From the NCBI RefSeq assembly GCF_008369915.1, contig NZ_VSRN01000001.1:4584501-4648500 (forward strand): a stretch of 64,000 bases of DNA, given 5' to 3'. The position numbers were made by a program, and so were the translations under genes. The notes beneath the pieces were generated by a model. It ran no database searches and was not told where the DNA came from. It worked only from the letters and a program-made list of their open reading frames with translations. Shown piece after piece: positions 1 to 7,436 of the stretch (the first letter of the stretch is position 1; each line of letters opens with the position of its first letter). Source of the stretch: Dyadobacter sp. UC 10 (GTDB lineage: Bacteria > Bacteroidota > Bacteroidia > Cytophagales > Spirosomataceae).

Positions 1-2
1 GT

Positions 3-332
3 TGCGGAAATTATGGGTACGGACCGGTGGAGCTGGGTACAGATGTATCCATCGCCCCGGGAGCCACTAACCACCCGATCCTGAAAAACTTCAAGCCAGG
101 CGGTTATCACAGCATCGGCAATTTGTACCGGGTAACTCCATTGGTCGACAAAAAAGCAGTGGTGCTTTTAAATGGAAAAGCAGGTGAAGAAACCCAGCCG
201 GTAGCCTGGACAAGAATGGCAGGTAAAAGCCGGGTTTTCTACACCACATTGGGTTACCCCGCAGATTTCTCGGAAGGTCAGTTCAATACGCTGCTGGTCA
301 ATGCGATTGCGTGGGCAATTGCCGGTCGGTAG
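3..332 (+). CDS. ThuA-like domain protein (C-terminal part, cut by window edge)
   Basis: The reading frame is open from the left edge, so only the last 109 or so codons are present and the true start lies outside the window. The visible part has the end of a ThuA (trehalose-utilization-like, class I amidotransferase-like fold) domain: a 'NHPILKNF' element, then 'LYRVTPL', then 'PVAWTRMAGKSRVFYTTLG' and a closing 'LLVNAIAWAIAG' helix. These are the usual closing elements of ThuA proteins in Bacteroidota and Planctomycetes, which sit next to exported sugar oxidoreductases and PQQ- or cytochrome-like proteins. No reaction has been firmly assigned to most family members. The following gene starts 47 bases downstream on the same strand, so co-transcription is likely. 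A GTG at 27 could be read as a start but lies inside the domain and is rejected. Confidence 0.8.
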   Translation, partial: CGNYGYGPVELGTDVSIAPGATNHPILKNFKPGGYHSIGNLYRVTPLVDKKAVVLLNGKAGEETQPVAWTRMAGKSRVFYTTLGYPADFSEGQFNTLLVNAIAWAIAGR

Positions 333-379
333 GAGGGAGTAAGTCCGACAAACAATTCATCATTTGAGACATTAGTAAA

Positions 380-1756
380 ATGAAAAAAATAAAAGCATTA
401 ACGAGGCGGGAATTTGTGAAGCAAAGCTCAGTTGCCGGTATCACCGCCGTTCTGGCCTCGAACATCACAATGGCGGCTGGGATTAATAGTGTGCAGAGAC
501 CAGCCATACTCGGCGGAAAGCCAGCCTGGGATCCTGTCAAATGGCCGAAATGGCCGGTCTGGAATCCTGAAACAGACGAGAAACAATTATTGGAAGTAGT
601 CCGGAGCGGCGTGTGGTCGCGGGCGGGTGTGGTGACCCAGTTTGAAAAAGAATGGGCTGCGGCTGTCGGGGCAAAGCGGTGTTTGTCGGTGGTAAATGGT
701 ACCAATGCGTTGGTAGTGGCGCTCAACCAGCTGAATGTCAAGGGCGGGGATGAAGTGATCGTCCCACCATATACTTTCATTTCGACGGTTTCATCGATAT
801 TGTCAAATGGCGCCATGCCTGTTTTTGTGGACGTGGACCCGGCGACTTTTCAAATGGATCCCTCCAAAATTGAAGCGAAGATCACGCCGCGTACCAAAGC
901 GATTATGGTCGTGCACATCCTGGGCCTGCCCTCGGATATGGATGCGATCATGGCGATTGCAAAAAAGCACAAGCTACTCGTAGTTGAAGATGCCTGTCAG
1001 GCGCATTTGGCGGAGGTTAACAAGCAAAAAGTAGGTACGATCGGGGACGCGGGCTGTTTCAGTTTTCAAAATTCCAAAAACCTCCCCATTGGCGAAGGCG
1101 GGGCGATTGTGAGTAACAACGATGCATTTATGGACCGTTGCTTTTCGTACTCCAACCTGGGTACACCTTACGGAACCGCAGTCGGCGTAGTCGGAACGGG
1201 CAGTATCATGCAGAATACCAAAGTCCGGTTTACCGAATACCAGGCGGCGATCGGCATTGCCCAGCTCAAACGCCTGGATGCAGAAACCACGACACGAAAT
1301 GTAAATGCAGAGTTTCTCAAATCGCAGATCAAAGACATTCCGGGTATTTTACCTTATCAAATGTACAAGAACGTCACACGCGCCGCATTTCACCTGTTTG
1401 CATTCCGGTACGAAAAATCTGCTTTCAAAGACTTACCGAGAGCCGCGTTCCTGAAAGCAATGCGTGCGGAAGGCATTCCCTGTTCCAGCGGCTACATCCC
1501 GTTGAACACCCAGCCTTTTATAAAAGACACATTTGCATCGACGAATTTTAAGAAAATGTATCCGAAAGAAATGCTGGATATCAACAGTTTTAATGAAAAA
1601 AACAAATGCCCGCTGAACGATAAGCTGTGTGCGGAGGAAGCGGTATGGTTCACTCAGAACATGCTTTTAGGTACAAAAGAAGATATGGCATCGATCGCAG
1701 GGGCGATTGAAAAAGTGCATAGGAATGCAGCGCAAATTAAAAAACTCGACAATTGA
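380..1756 (+). CDS. DegT/DnrJ/EryC1/StrS-family PLP aminotransferase with twin-arginine leader
   Basis: 458 residues. The core matches the DegT/StrS sugar aminotransferase family (PLP-dependent transamination of keto-sugars): 'VNGTNALVVAL' near residue 112, the 'VEDACQAHLA' strand carrying the PLP-binding Asp, and 'FSFQNSKNLPIGEGGAI' in which K233 is the expected Schiff-base lysine. The first 35 residues are unusual for the family: 'LTRREFVKQSS' followed by a hydrophobic stretch ending in 'ITMAAG' looks like a twin-arginine (Tat) export signal, which would carry a folded, PLP-loaded enzyme to the periplasm. It sits between a ThuA-like gene and a propeller/HEAT protein, and its stop overlaps the next start (TGATG). 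Family is confident; export is inferred from the leader; the substrate is unknown. Some relatives in Planctomycetes-like operons are also annotated with Tat leaders. Confidence 0.88.
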   Translation: MKKIKALTRREFVKQSSVAGITAVLASNITMAAGINSVQRPAILGGKPAWDPVKWPKWPVWNPETDEKQLLEVVRSGVWSRAGVVTQFEKEWAAAVGAKRCLSVVNGTNALVVALNQLNVKGGDEVIVPPYTFISTVSSILSNGAMPVFVDVDPATFQMDPSKIEAKITPRTKAIMVVHILGLPSDMDAIMAIAKKHKLLVVEDACQAHLAEVNKQKVGTIGDAGCFSFQNSKNLPIGEGGAIVSNNDAFMDRCFSYSNLGTPYGTAVGVVGTGSIMQNTKVRFTEYQAAIGIAQLKRLDAETTTRNVNAEFLKSQIKDIPGILPYQMYKNVTRAAFHLFAFRYEKSAFKDLPRAAFLKAMRAEGIPCSSGYIPLNTQPFIKDTFASTNFKKMYPKEMLDINSFNEKNKCPLNDKLCAEEAVWFTQNMLLGTKEDMASIAGAIEKVHRNAAQIKKLDN

Positions 1757-3873
1757 TGAATTTGAAATACATTAAAGCTGCATCACTTCTGATGCTGACC
1801 GCAGCGGCCCTGCCGGGCATATCGCAACGCTACACGAATGCACTTTCACCGGAGCAGGAAATGGCGACTTTTCAGCTTGATGGGGCTTTCGGGATCGAGC
1901 CGTTTGTAGTGGAACCGGAAGTACTCTCGCCGATCGACATGGTTTTTGACGGCCGGGGAAATATATATGTGGTGGAAATGGGGGATTATCCCTACGATGC
2001 AAAACCAGGAAATTTCAAGGGACGTATCCGGCTTTTGAAAGACACCAACGGCGATGGCAAGGTCGATCAATCATATGTTTTTGCAGAAGCATTGCCCAGC
2101 GCGACTTCTGTTTTACCATGGAAAGGCGGCATTATCGTGACCGCCGCGCCGGACATTTTGTATTTGAAAGACGACAACGGCGATTTCAAAGCAGATACCA
2201 GAGAAGTTCTTTTCACGGGTTTTTTCGCCAGAAATTCCGAGGCCCAGATCACCAGTCTTCGTTTCGGACCTGATAACTGGGTTTATGCCAACAATAACGG
2301 CCAAGCCGGGACCATCACTTCCAAAAAGCATCCGGAAAAACCGGCTGTGAATGTCGCCGGAGGGAATTTCAGGTTCCGCCCGGATCTGGGACTTTTTGAA
2401 GCGGAGTCGGGGACGGGGCAGTTTGGTCAGGCGCTGGATGATGCCGGGCACCGGTTTTACACGCAGAATACACTACACATTCAGCAGTCGCCCATTGCCT
2501 GGCGTTATGCGCACCGCCACGATTTTATGCCCAGCTACCGCACCGACGTCAACATTTCGGACCATGAGCTCGAAATGTTCCAGCAATCGGCGACCCCATA
2601 CTGGCGGCAGGAGCGGAGCGACCGTCGACAGGCCAAGTACGATTCGATGAAAACGGGTTATAAAGAATACGCGCGCGACCATTTCACGGGTGCGTCGGGG
2701 GCTACTTTTTATGGCGGAGACGGGTTTCCAAAGGAATTTTACGGTAATATTTTCACGGGTGAAGTAGCGGGTAACCTGGTTCACAGGGACGTGATCAAGT
2801 CGGTCCCGAGGCAGGCTGCATTCGTCGCAACCCGGGCCGATGGCGAAAAGGATAAGGAATTTCTGGCGTCCACAGATGGTTGGTTCAGGCCGGCAAACTT
2901 CACTTCCGGGCCTGACGGATATTTATACATAGTGGATATGTACCGCCAGCACATCGAAACGCCGGTGTCGATCCCGGAGGATCTGAAAAAAGACATGGAT
3001 TTCGCAAATGGCGAACAGTACGGGCGCATCTGGCGCATTTTCCCGAAAGGCGGTGAGAAACGCAGTGTTGCGATTCCTTATCTGGAAGGCAAAAAGCCGG
3101 AAGAACTGGTGGCATTATTAAGTCATCCCAACCAATGGTGGCGGCTGAATGCGCAGCGGCTTTTGCTCGAAAAGCAGGATAAAAGTGTCGTGCCCGCATT
3201 GCAAAAAATCGTCTCCGAGAGCCCTGACGCAAATGCCCGGTTGCATGCATTTTACGCATTGGACGGTATGAATGCGCTGGATGCGAAACTGGTAAAAGCT
3301 GCATTGAGCGACAAGAGCCCTGGTTTGCGCGAACACGCGCTGGTACTGGCTGAAAAATCCCCGGACTATCTGCCCGAGGTAATACGCCTGACCTCGGATG
3401 CAAACCCGCAGGTTGCTTACCAGGCTTGTTTGAGCCTGGGACAATTTAACGGTAAAGAAGCGATGGCTGCATTGGCGCAGGTTGCGGAAAAGAATATGGA
3501 AGAGCCGATGTTCCGGCTCGCGGTACTGAGCTCACTGCCAGGCTCATCGCCTGAGCTCACAGAAATGCTTGGCAGCCGTAACGTTTTCAAAAGTCCGACT
3601 CCGGGCAAACTGAAATATTTGGAAGATCTCGGGTACATCGCCGGAGCGCGGAATGGGAAAAATGAAATGGCAAAGCTGCTTGCTGCGCTGGAAAATGCGG
3701 ATAAGGATTTTCAGGCTGCGGCTTTGAACGGACTGGCAAAAGGGATCAAGAGGTCGCCGAATAAATCAGCCCCTGACAAAAGTGTGAGCAAAACCTTGCA
3801 GAAATGGAGCAGCGATGCCCCGGACCATGTAAAGAAAGCGGCGGAATCGGTGCGGAAGGCATTGGATATTTAA
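1756..3873 (+). CDS. Exported beta-propeller (DUF7133/sorbosone-dehydrogenase-like) protein with HEAT repeats
   Basis: About 705 residues. I chose the ATG at 1756, which overlaps the previous stop (TGATG); a TTG one codon earlier is less likely. A signal peptide ('AASLLMLTAAALPGISQ') is followed by a propeller of the glucose/sorbosone dehydrogenase type, seen in 'PIDMVFDGRGNIYVVEMGDY', 'DTNGDGKVDQSYVF', 'SLRFGPDNWVYANNNG' and 'FTSGPDGYLYIVDMYRQHIE'. From about residue 440 to the end come alpha-helical HEAT-like repeats ('HPNQWWRLNAQRLLLE', 'LREHALVLAEKSPD', 'VAYQACLSLGQF'). Many relatives, often called PVC-type heme-binding proteins, end in a CxxCH cytochrome c domain; I see no CxxCH here, so this is a heme-less version. 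The role is probably periplasmic binding or oxidation of a sugar, working with the neighbouring aminotransferase and HiPIP protein. The substrate is unknown. Confidence 0.82.
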   Translation: MNLKYIKAASLLMLTAAALPGISQRYTNALSPEQEMATFQLDGAFGIEPFVVEPEVLSPIDMVFDGRGNIYVVEMGDYPYDAKPGNFKGRIRLLKDTNGDGKVDQSYVFAEALPSATSVLPWKGGIIVTAAPDILYLKDDNGDFKADTREVLFTGFFARNSEAQITSLRFGPDNWVYANNNGQAGTITSKKHPEKPAVNVAGGNFRFRPDLGLFEAESGTGQFGQALDDAGHRFYTQNTLHIQQSPIAWRYAHRHDFMPSYRTDVNISDHELEMFQQSATPYWRQERSDRRQAKYDSMKTGYKEYARDHFTGASGATFYGGDGFPKEFYGNIFTGEVAGNLVHRDVIKSVPRQAAFVATRADGEKDKEFLASTDGWFRPANFTSGPDGYLYIVDMYRQHIETPVSIPEDLKKDMDFANGEQYGRIWRIFPKGGEKRSVAIPYLEGKKPEELVALLSHPNQWWRLNAQRLLLEKQDKSVVPALQKIVSESPDANARLHAFYALDGMNALDAKLVKAALSDKSPGLREHALVLAEKSPDYLPEVIRLTSDANPQVAYQACLSLGQFNGKEAMAALAQVAEKNMEEPMFRLAVLSSLPGSSPELTEMLGSRNVFKSPTPGKLKYLEDLGYIAGARNGKNEMAKLLAALENADKDFQAAALNGLAKGIKRSPNKSAPDKSVSKTLQKWSSDAPDHVKKAAESVRKALDI

Positions 3874-3933
3874 TCGAATAAAATTAAAAACGGGCGGTCG
3901 GGCGAGTATTACCCGGCCTGAAATTTGAACAGT

Positions 3934-4305
3934 ATGGTTGAGAAAAAAAGTCGCAGGGTTTTTCTGCAAAAATGCTGCTCGCTGGGCATGACCGGCGCGG
4001 GTATGGTGCTGCTGGCGAGTTGCGGAAGCAGTAAAAATGCAACAACAAAAACACCTGCCAAAACCACAGCCGCCAAGGCTCCCAAGGAAAATCCGTGCGA
4101 CGACCTGACCGGCGTGGATCCGGTGGATGTTGAAAAGAGGAAAGCATTGGGTTACGTCAACCTGGCCCCGTCGCCCGACAAGCAATGTGATGCCTGTAAA
4201 TTATGGGTACCCGTGGCCGAAGGAAAAGAATGCGGCGGCTGCCTGCTTTTTGCCGGGCCCGTGTCGCCCGAAGGAAATTGCACCTACTGGGCGCCGCAGG
4301 TCTAG
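3934..4305 (+). CDS. High-potential iron-sulfur (HiPIP)-like Tat lipoprotein
   Basis: 123 residues from the ATG at 3934 (an upstream TTG at 3925 is rejected because 'MVEKKSRRVFLQK' is a complete Tat leader). The leader carries the RR motif and then a lipobox 'LLASC' with C30, so the protein is probably a lipid-anchored periplasmic protein exported folded. After an Ala/Lys/Thr-rich linker comes a HiPIP-type [4Fe-4S] site: C85 and C88 (CDAC), C103 in 'CGGCLLFAG', and C116 in 'GNCTYW'. The spacing C-x2-C-x14-C-x12-C is close to that of classical HiPIPs. C55 and C100 are additional cysteines. HiPIPs are small soluble electron carriers; here the likely partners are oxidoreductases of the same gene group. 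The gene lies 60 bases after the propeller/HEAT gene on the same strand. Confidence 0.85.
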   Translation: MVEKKSRRVFLQKCCSLGMTGAGMVLLASCGSSKNATTKTPAKTTAAKAPKENPCDDLTGVDPVDVEKRKALGYVNLAPSPDKQCDACKLWVPVAEGKECGGCLLFAGPVSPEGNCTYWAPQV

Positions 4306-4356
4306 GAGGCCTGTCTGCGTTGGCATAGCTTTTGGGCATTGTACTGAAATAACGCT

Positions 4357-4818
4357 ATGCCCATTATGCATTCAACTATCGAATCAATAGCCCCGATTTT
4401 CCAAACTGCCATTCCGGAATTTTGGGGCGAACACAAGCAGGATTCGTCATTCATGGAGAGCCTGCAATTCGTGATTCGGGCGTGTCCTGCCCTGCAATTT
4501 GGTGACTGCCACTGGCGGACAATTTCTGAAAATGGGACGGACTTTATGTTGCCTGAGGATGCCGAAAATCTTCCTGCCCACGTCATAGCCTGGTCGCGTA
4601 TTCTCGACGGGAAAGAACTGCTATGTGCAGTAAATCTTCACAGGCAACAACAATGCGTCGTATATGTGACCATTGATTATGACTTGCAGGTATCGAATTC
4701 CAAACTGAACCGGCTTTTCGGACCGGACAATACTCCCACAGAATTGAATGTCGAAGATAGAAACGGGAAATGCGTTCGGCTGACGATACCACCGGATTCA
4801 TTGGTAATCTACGGTTAG
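4357..4818 (+). CDS. Orphan protein resembling the C-terminal region of a GH13 alpha-amylase-family enzyme
   Basis: 153 residues, no signal peptide. The middle ('ACPALQFGD', then 'HVIAWSRILDGKELLCAVNLH', then 'VYVTIDYDLQ', 'SKLNRLFG') reads like the end of the barrel plus the C-terminal all-beta domain of an amylase-family enzyme, where the R/PAL..G helix precedes a 'VAWSRIL..E.LLAVN' strand and a closing beta-sandwich ending in '.LPP..LVI.G'. The catalytic barrel is absent: nothing upstream in this frame or in neighbouring sequence encodes it. It may be a decayed gene, or a stand-alone carbohydrate-binding or regulatory domain kept as a small protein. The ATG at 4357 is the first in frame. 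The reading frame is clean with ordinary codon use, so it may still be expressed. The relationship to GH13 is by eye and should be treated as tentative. Confidence 0.55.
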   Translation: MPIMHSTIESIAPIFQTAIPEFWGEHKQDSSFMESLQFVIRACPALQFGDCHWRTISENGTDFMLPEDAENLPAHVIAWSRILDGKELLCAVNLHRQQQCVVYVTIDYDLQVSNSKLNRLFGPDNTPTELNVEDRNGKCVRLTIPPDSLVIYG

Positions 4819-4905
4819 CTGATCCGAAAGGCCAGTGATCAAGATGAGTTTTGGCCTGATAACTATACAAAAGGTTATCACTAACCTAATGTATACTACT
4901 ATACT

Positions 4906-4931
4906 TTGAATAGTAATGATCTTTAAGTTTG
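4906..4931 (+). promoter_or_regulatory. Candidate Bacteroidota promoter for the YceI gene
   Basis: A TAAGTTTG at 4924-4931 matches the Bacteroidota -7 consensus TAnnTTTG, and a TTG at 4906-4908 lies 15 bases upstream (the usual gap is about 17-23, so this is a little short). The start codon of the YceI gene is 41 bases downstream. The match is from sequence only. Confidence 0.45.
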
Positions 4932-4971
4932 TACTGTCAAACACGATCATTCATATTTAAAATTTAGTCTG

Positions 4972-5535
4972 ATGTCAAAAGTTACCTGGAATATCGACCC
5001 ACTGCATTCCGAAGTACAGTTTAAAGTAAAACATCTCGTCATTTCAACCGTAACCGGTTCTTTCAAGTCTTTTAGTGGTCATGCCGTCACCGACGGCGAT
5101 GACTTTACAAATGCAGAAATTGAGCTGACGATCGATGTAGACAGCGTGGATACCGGCCAGCCCGGACGCGACGAGCATTTGAAGAACGGGGATTTTTTTG
5201 AAACAGAAACATATCCTCAGTTTACTTTCAAATCCACCTCATTTACCAAGATCAAAGGAGATCTGTATAAACTTACCGGCAACCTCACTATCAAAGGAAT
5301 CACGAAGGAAGTGGAACTGGAAGCCGAATACGGCGGAACTGAAAGAGATCCCTGGGGCAATACCAAGGTAGGATTTGAGGTAACCGGCACGATCGACCGG
5401 AAGGATTTCAATGTGACTTTCAACGCACTGACTGAAACCGGGGGACTGGCTTTGGGTGAAAACATCAAGATCCTCGCCAATGTGCAGCTTGCAAAACAGG
5501 AGGTTGCAGTGCAGGAGCTTGAAAAGCAGGTATAG
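4972..5535 (+). CDS. YceI family lipid-binding protein
   Basis: 187 residues covering the complete YceI domain: 'TWNIDPLHSEVQFKVKHLV' opening strands, 'GSFKSFSGHA', the 'PGRDEHLKNGDFFETETYP' signature loop, 'FTFKSTSF', 'LTGNLTIKGITKEVELEAE' and 'IDRKDFNVTF'. The family folds as a lipocalin-like barrel that holds a long isoprenoid or amide lipid. Unlike E. coli YceI, which is periplasmic, this copy shows no N-terminal signal peptide: it begins directly with the first strand, so it is probably cytoplasmic, as for many Bacteroidota YceI proteins. It appears to be a single-gene unit with its own promoter (TAAGTTTG at 4924) and a hairpin just downstream (5551-5589), facing a convergent lipoprotein gene. 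The exact ligand is unknown. Confidence 0.93.
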   Translation: MSKVTWNIDPLHSEVQFKVKHLVISTVTGSFKSFSGHAVTDGDDFTNAEIELTIDVDSVDTGQPGRDEHLKNGDFFETETYPQFTFKSTSFTKIKGDLYKLTGNLTIKGITKEVELEAEYGGTERDPWGNTKVGFEVTGTIDRKDFNVTFNALTETGGLALGENIKILANVQLAKQEVAVQELEKQV

Positions 5536-5550
5536 TGAATTACAGAAATT

Positions 5551-5589
5551 GTCCACCCGTCGTTGCGTTTGCAGCGCGACGTGGTGGAC
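5551..5589. terminator. Stem-loop between convergent genes, probable bidirectional terminator
   Basis: GTCCACC (5551-5557) pairs with GGTGGAC (5583-5589), and inside it CGTCG (5558-5562) pairs with CGACG (5577-5581). There is only a weak T tract (TATTGATTTATT) on the plus side. It sits between the YceI stop and the convergent lipoprotein gene, where a shared terminator is expected. Confidence 0.6.
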
Positions 5590-5592
5590 ATA

Positions 5593-5623
5593 TTGATTTA
5601 TTGTGCCACTTGATTTATTGTGC
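5593..5623. repeat. 14-bp direct repeat overlapping the end of the lipoprotein gene
   Basis: TTGATTTATTGTGC occurs at 5593-5606 and again, identically, at 5610-5623. The second copy contains the stop codon of the minus-strand lipoprotein (TAA, complement of 5615-5617). The first copy lies just beyond the stop, so it appears to be a short duplication of the gene's 3' end. Confidence 0.85.
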
Positions 5624-6409
5624 AGCCACTGGCTCGCTGTAAAAGAAGTCATCCATAATGACGAGATCGTTTTGGGCATTGTCAGCGTATTTGTTGCTGA
5701 TCGCAGCCGAGCCGGTAGTAATGGTGACTTTGGTAACCTTGCTATCCGGGAAAACGGCTCCTACGAATGAAAACCCGCTTCCATCTTTTCGTACCGGGGC
5801 TGTGAATTTGCCCAGACTCTTTTCTCCTTCAAAAAATTCAAGCGTCGTAGAATTTGCCTGGTCAACGTCAGACAACACTACGCCAAATCCTCTCACAAAT
5901 GCATTTGTAGCCGTTCCAGGCACTTTAAATGTCACATCCATTTTATTACTTCCTACTGCTGCGAATGTTCGCGCGGGGCTGAATGCGCTGAACTGCTCTC
6001 CGTAATTTGATACCAGGTCGCTGAAATTTTTATCGCTGATCCGTAATCCTTTTCCGGGAGTAGAAAAAATGGCGCCGCGTTTTCTGCCGGCCGCAACCGC
6101 AGGGTCGGTACTGTTGAAAAAGTCGCCCGGGAAGGTGTCGGTATTGGTCTGGTTGTCGGGTACTGCGTCCCAGTTGATCTCGCGGCGGCCGGCAGTCTGG
6201 CCCGGAGTTGTGTTAAGCTGGTCGCCTAGCAAAGCCCGGAATGCGTTTAGTTGCGCGGTAATGTCTCCGCTTCCTTTTACTTCTGTGAAATTGACGATCG
6301 GTGCTGGTGTGTCGGGCTCATTGTCGGAGTTGCAGGCGGACATGAATGCGATGCAGGCAAATACTCCCGCAGTTTTGATGGCTGTTTTAAAAGAAAATTG
6401 AGATTTCAT
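5615..6409 (-). CDS. Exported lipoprotein of unknown function
   Basis: 264 residues from the ATG whose complement ends at 6409; a longer frame starting at 6481 is rejected because 'MKSQFSFKTAIKTAGVFACIAFMSACNSD' is a full lipoprotein signal, with a lipobox ending in 'FMSAC', and because the putative promoter falls inside the extra stretch. The mature part starts with a Pro/Asp-rich linker, then a helix 'ITAQLNAFRALLGDQLN', then 'GRREINWDAVPD' and an all-beta region with 'GLRISDKNFSDLV', 'MDVTFKVPGTATNAFVRGFGVV', 'FFEGEKSLGKF', and 'FVGAVFPDSKVTKVTITTG'. This resembles a jelly-roll carbohydrate- or cell-surface-binding fold, but I do not recognise a named family and assign no function. It is probably exposed on the outer membrane or periplasmic face. 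A single-gene transcription unit is likely, with a good promoter at 6454-6481. Confidence 0.85.
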   Translation of the reverse strand: MKSQFSFKTAIKTAGVFACIAFMSACNSDNEPDTPAPIVNFTEVKGSGDITAQLNAFRALLGDQLNTTPGQTAGRREINWDAVPDNQTNTDTFPGDFFNSTDPAVAAGRKRGAIFSTPGKGLRISDKNFSDLVSNYGEQFSAFSPARTFAAVGSNKMDVTFKVPGTATNAFVRGFGVVLSDVDQANSTTLEFFEGEKSLGKFTAPVRKDGSGFSFVGAVFPDSKVTKVTITTGSAAISNKYADNAQNDLVIMDDFFYSEPVAAQ

Positions 6410-6453
6410 GAATGTGTTTTGATTGAGTTGTTTAACCTTTTTTTTGATGTTGA

Positions 6454-6481
6454 CAAAGGTACCGGGTGCCTGATTGCGCAA
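6454..6481 (-). promoter_or_regulatory. Bacteroidota promoter for the lipoprotein gene
   Basis: On the minus strand a TTG (complement of 6479-6481) is followed after 17 bases by TACCTTTG (complement of 6454-6461), an exact match to TTG-n17-TAnnTTTG. The predicted transcript would start near 6448 and reach the chosen ATG (6409) after about 40 bases, which supports that start over the longer reading. Confidence 0.7.
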
Positions 6482-6686
6482 ATCGAAAGAAATGCTAAAA
6501 ACTATAAAAAAGTATAAAAATGAGAATGTGGTTTTTTGTCTATATGGATTTGATAGTCAGTCTTATAAAGTGATGAAATGTGGGGCAGGACGCTTATTTG
6601 TGAAGTTGGTCCAGCCTGGATTTTTGGAAGCAAAACCATTAAATAAGTACTACAAAAAAAAGCTGCTCCGGTCGGTTATATATATC

Positions 6687-6694
6687 TAGTTTTG
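6687..6694 (+). promoter_or_regulatory. Candidate -7 element for the response-regulator gene
   Basis: TAGTTTTG matches TAnnTTTG and lies 37 bases before the ATG at 6732. No TTG is present at the ideal upstream distance, so this could be an activator-dependent promoter or a chance match. Confidence 0.45.
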
Positions 6695-6731
6695 CGGCTT
6701 TGAAAGGTTACCATTCGCACTTAACGACACC

Positions 6732-7436
6732 ATGATGGAAATGCCAAGCTTGTTATTGATCGACGACGAAGTTCAGTACAGTGAGCTGACCAAAGAGTAT
6801 CTGGAAATGAAAGGCTGCAAAGTGATGCTCAAACACGATGGACAGGCCGGGCTCGACGCTTTCAAGCTGCATTCCTTTGATTTGTGTGTTTTAGATATCA
6901 AAATGCCGAAGAAAGACGGATTTACACTGGCAGAAGAAATCAAGGAAATTAATGAAACGACACCGATCATTTTTCTGACCGGACAATCGCTTAAAGAAGA
7001 CAAGATCAAAGGCCTGACATTGGGAGCTGACGATTATCTGACTAAACCATTCAGCATGGAAGAGCTTTATCTCCGGATCCGGGCGATTCTGAAACGGGTG
7101 AAAGTGCAGCAGAAAACGACCCAGATCAACCAGTATCATTGGGGGCTATCCAATTTTGACCCCGAACTCAGAGAACTTACCGTTACCGGTGAAAAGATCA
7201 AACTAACCTCCATTGAGGCCAAATTGCTGAGGCTTTTTTGTGAACATCAGAATAAAGTTCTCACGCGCGACGTGGCGATGATGGGCATTTGGGGCGACGA
7301 AGAACATTACCGCGGGTACAGTCTCAATGTGTATGTGAGCAAGCTGCGGAAGTTCCTGAAAGCCGATCCTTCCGTCGAGATCCTCAACCTGCACGGCGAA
7401 GGTTATAAGCTGGTATTCAAACAAAATGCGGAATGA
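6732..7436 (+). CDS. OmpR/PhoB-type two-component response regulator
   Basis: 234 residues. The receiver domain (about 1-120) has the acidic pocket D11/D12, the phospho-acceptor D55 in 'LCVLDIKMP', T83 in 'PIIFLTGQS' and K105 in 'DDYLTKPF'. The C-terminal winged-helix DNA-binding domain (about 130-230) shows 'LTSIEAKLLRLFCEHQNKVL', 'YSLNVYVSKLRKFLKADP' and the terminal hairpin 'ILNLHGEGYKLVF'. It is a transcription factor switched by phosphorylation. Its stop overlaps the start of an HPt gene (ATGA), so the two are translationally coupled. The convergent gene next door is a giant hybrid kinase with its own receiver domain, which makes a kinase-receiver-HPt-regulator phosphorelay an attractive, unproven, reading. 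Confidence 0.95.
   Translation: MMEMPSLLLIDDEVQYSELTKEYLEMKGCKVMLKHDGQAGLDAFKLHSFDLCVLDIKMPKKDGFTLAEEIKEINETTPIIFLTGQSLKEDKIKGLTLGADDYLTKPFSMEELYLRIRAILKRVKVQQKTTQINQYHWGLSNFDPELRELTVTGEKIKLTSIEAKLLRLFCEHQNKVLTRDVAMMGIWGDEEHYRGYSLNVYVSKLRKFLKADPSVEILNLHGEGYKLVFKQNAE

Larger units (their letters stand above)
6410..6731. other. Divergent intergenic region with two opposite promoters
   Basis: This 322-base AT-rich stretch separates the minus-strand lipoprotein gene from the plus-strand response regulator. It holds a strong minus-strand promoter match (6454-6481) and a plus-strand -7 element (6687-6694). A 71-codon open frame (6474-6689) runs through it, but its Lys-rich product with no recognisable domain and its overlap with the promoter make it unlikely to be a gene. 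Confidence 0.7.

Noticed and set aside
298..816. 172-codon open frame on the minus strand across the DegT-family gene
   Set aside because: It lies antisense to a well-supported gene with conserved family motifs and has no recognisable product.
6474..6689. 71-codon open frame upstream of the response regulator
   Set aside because: Lys-rich product without domain, overlaps the -33/-7 elements of both divergent promoters, no ribosome-binding or family support.
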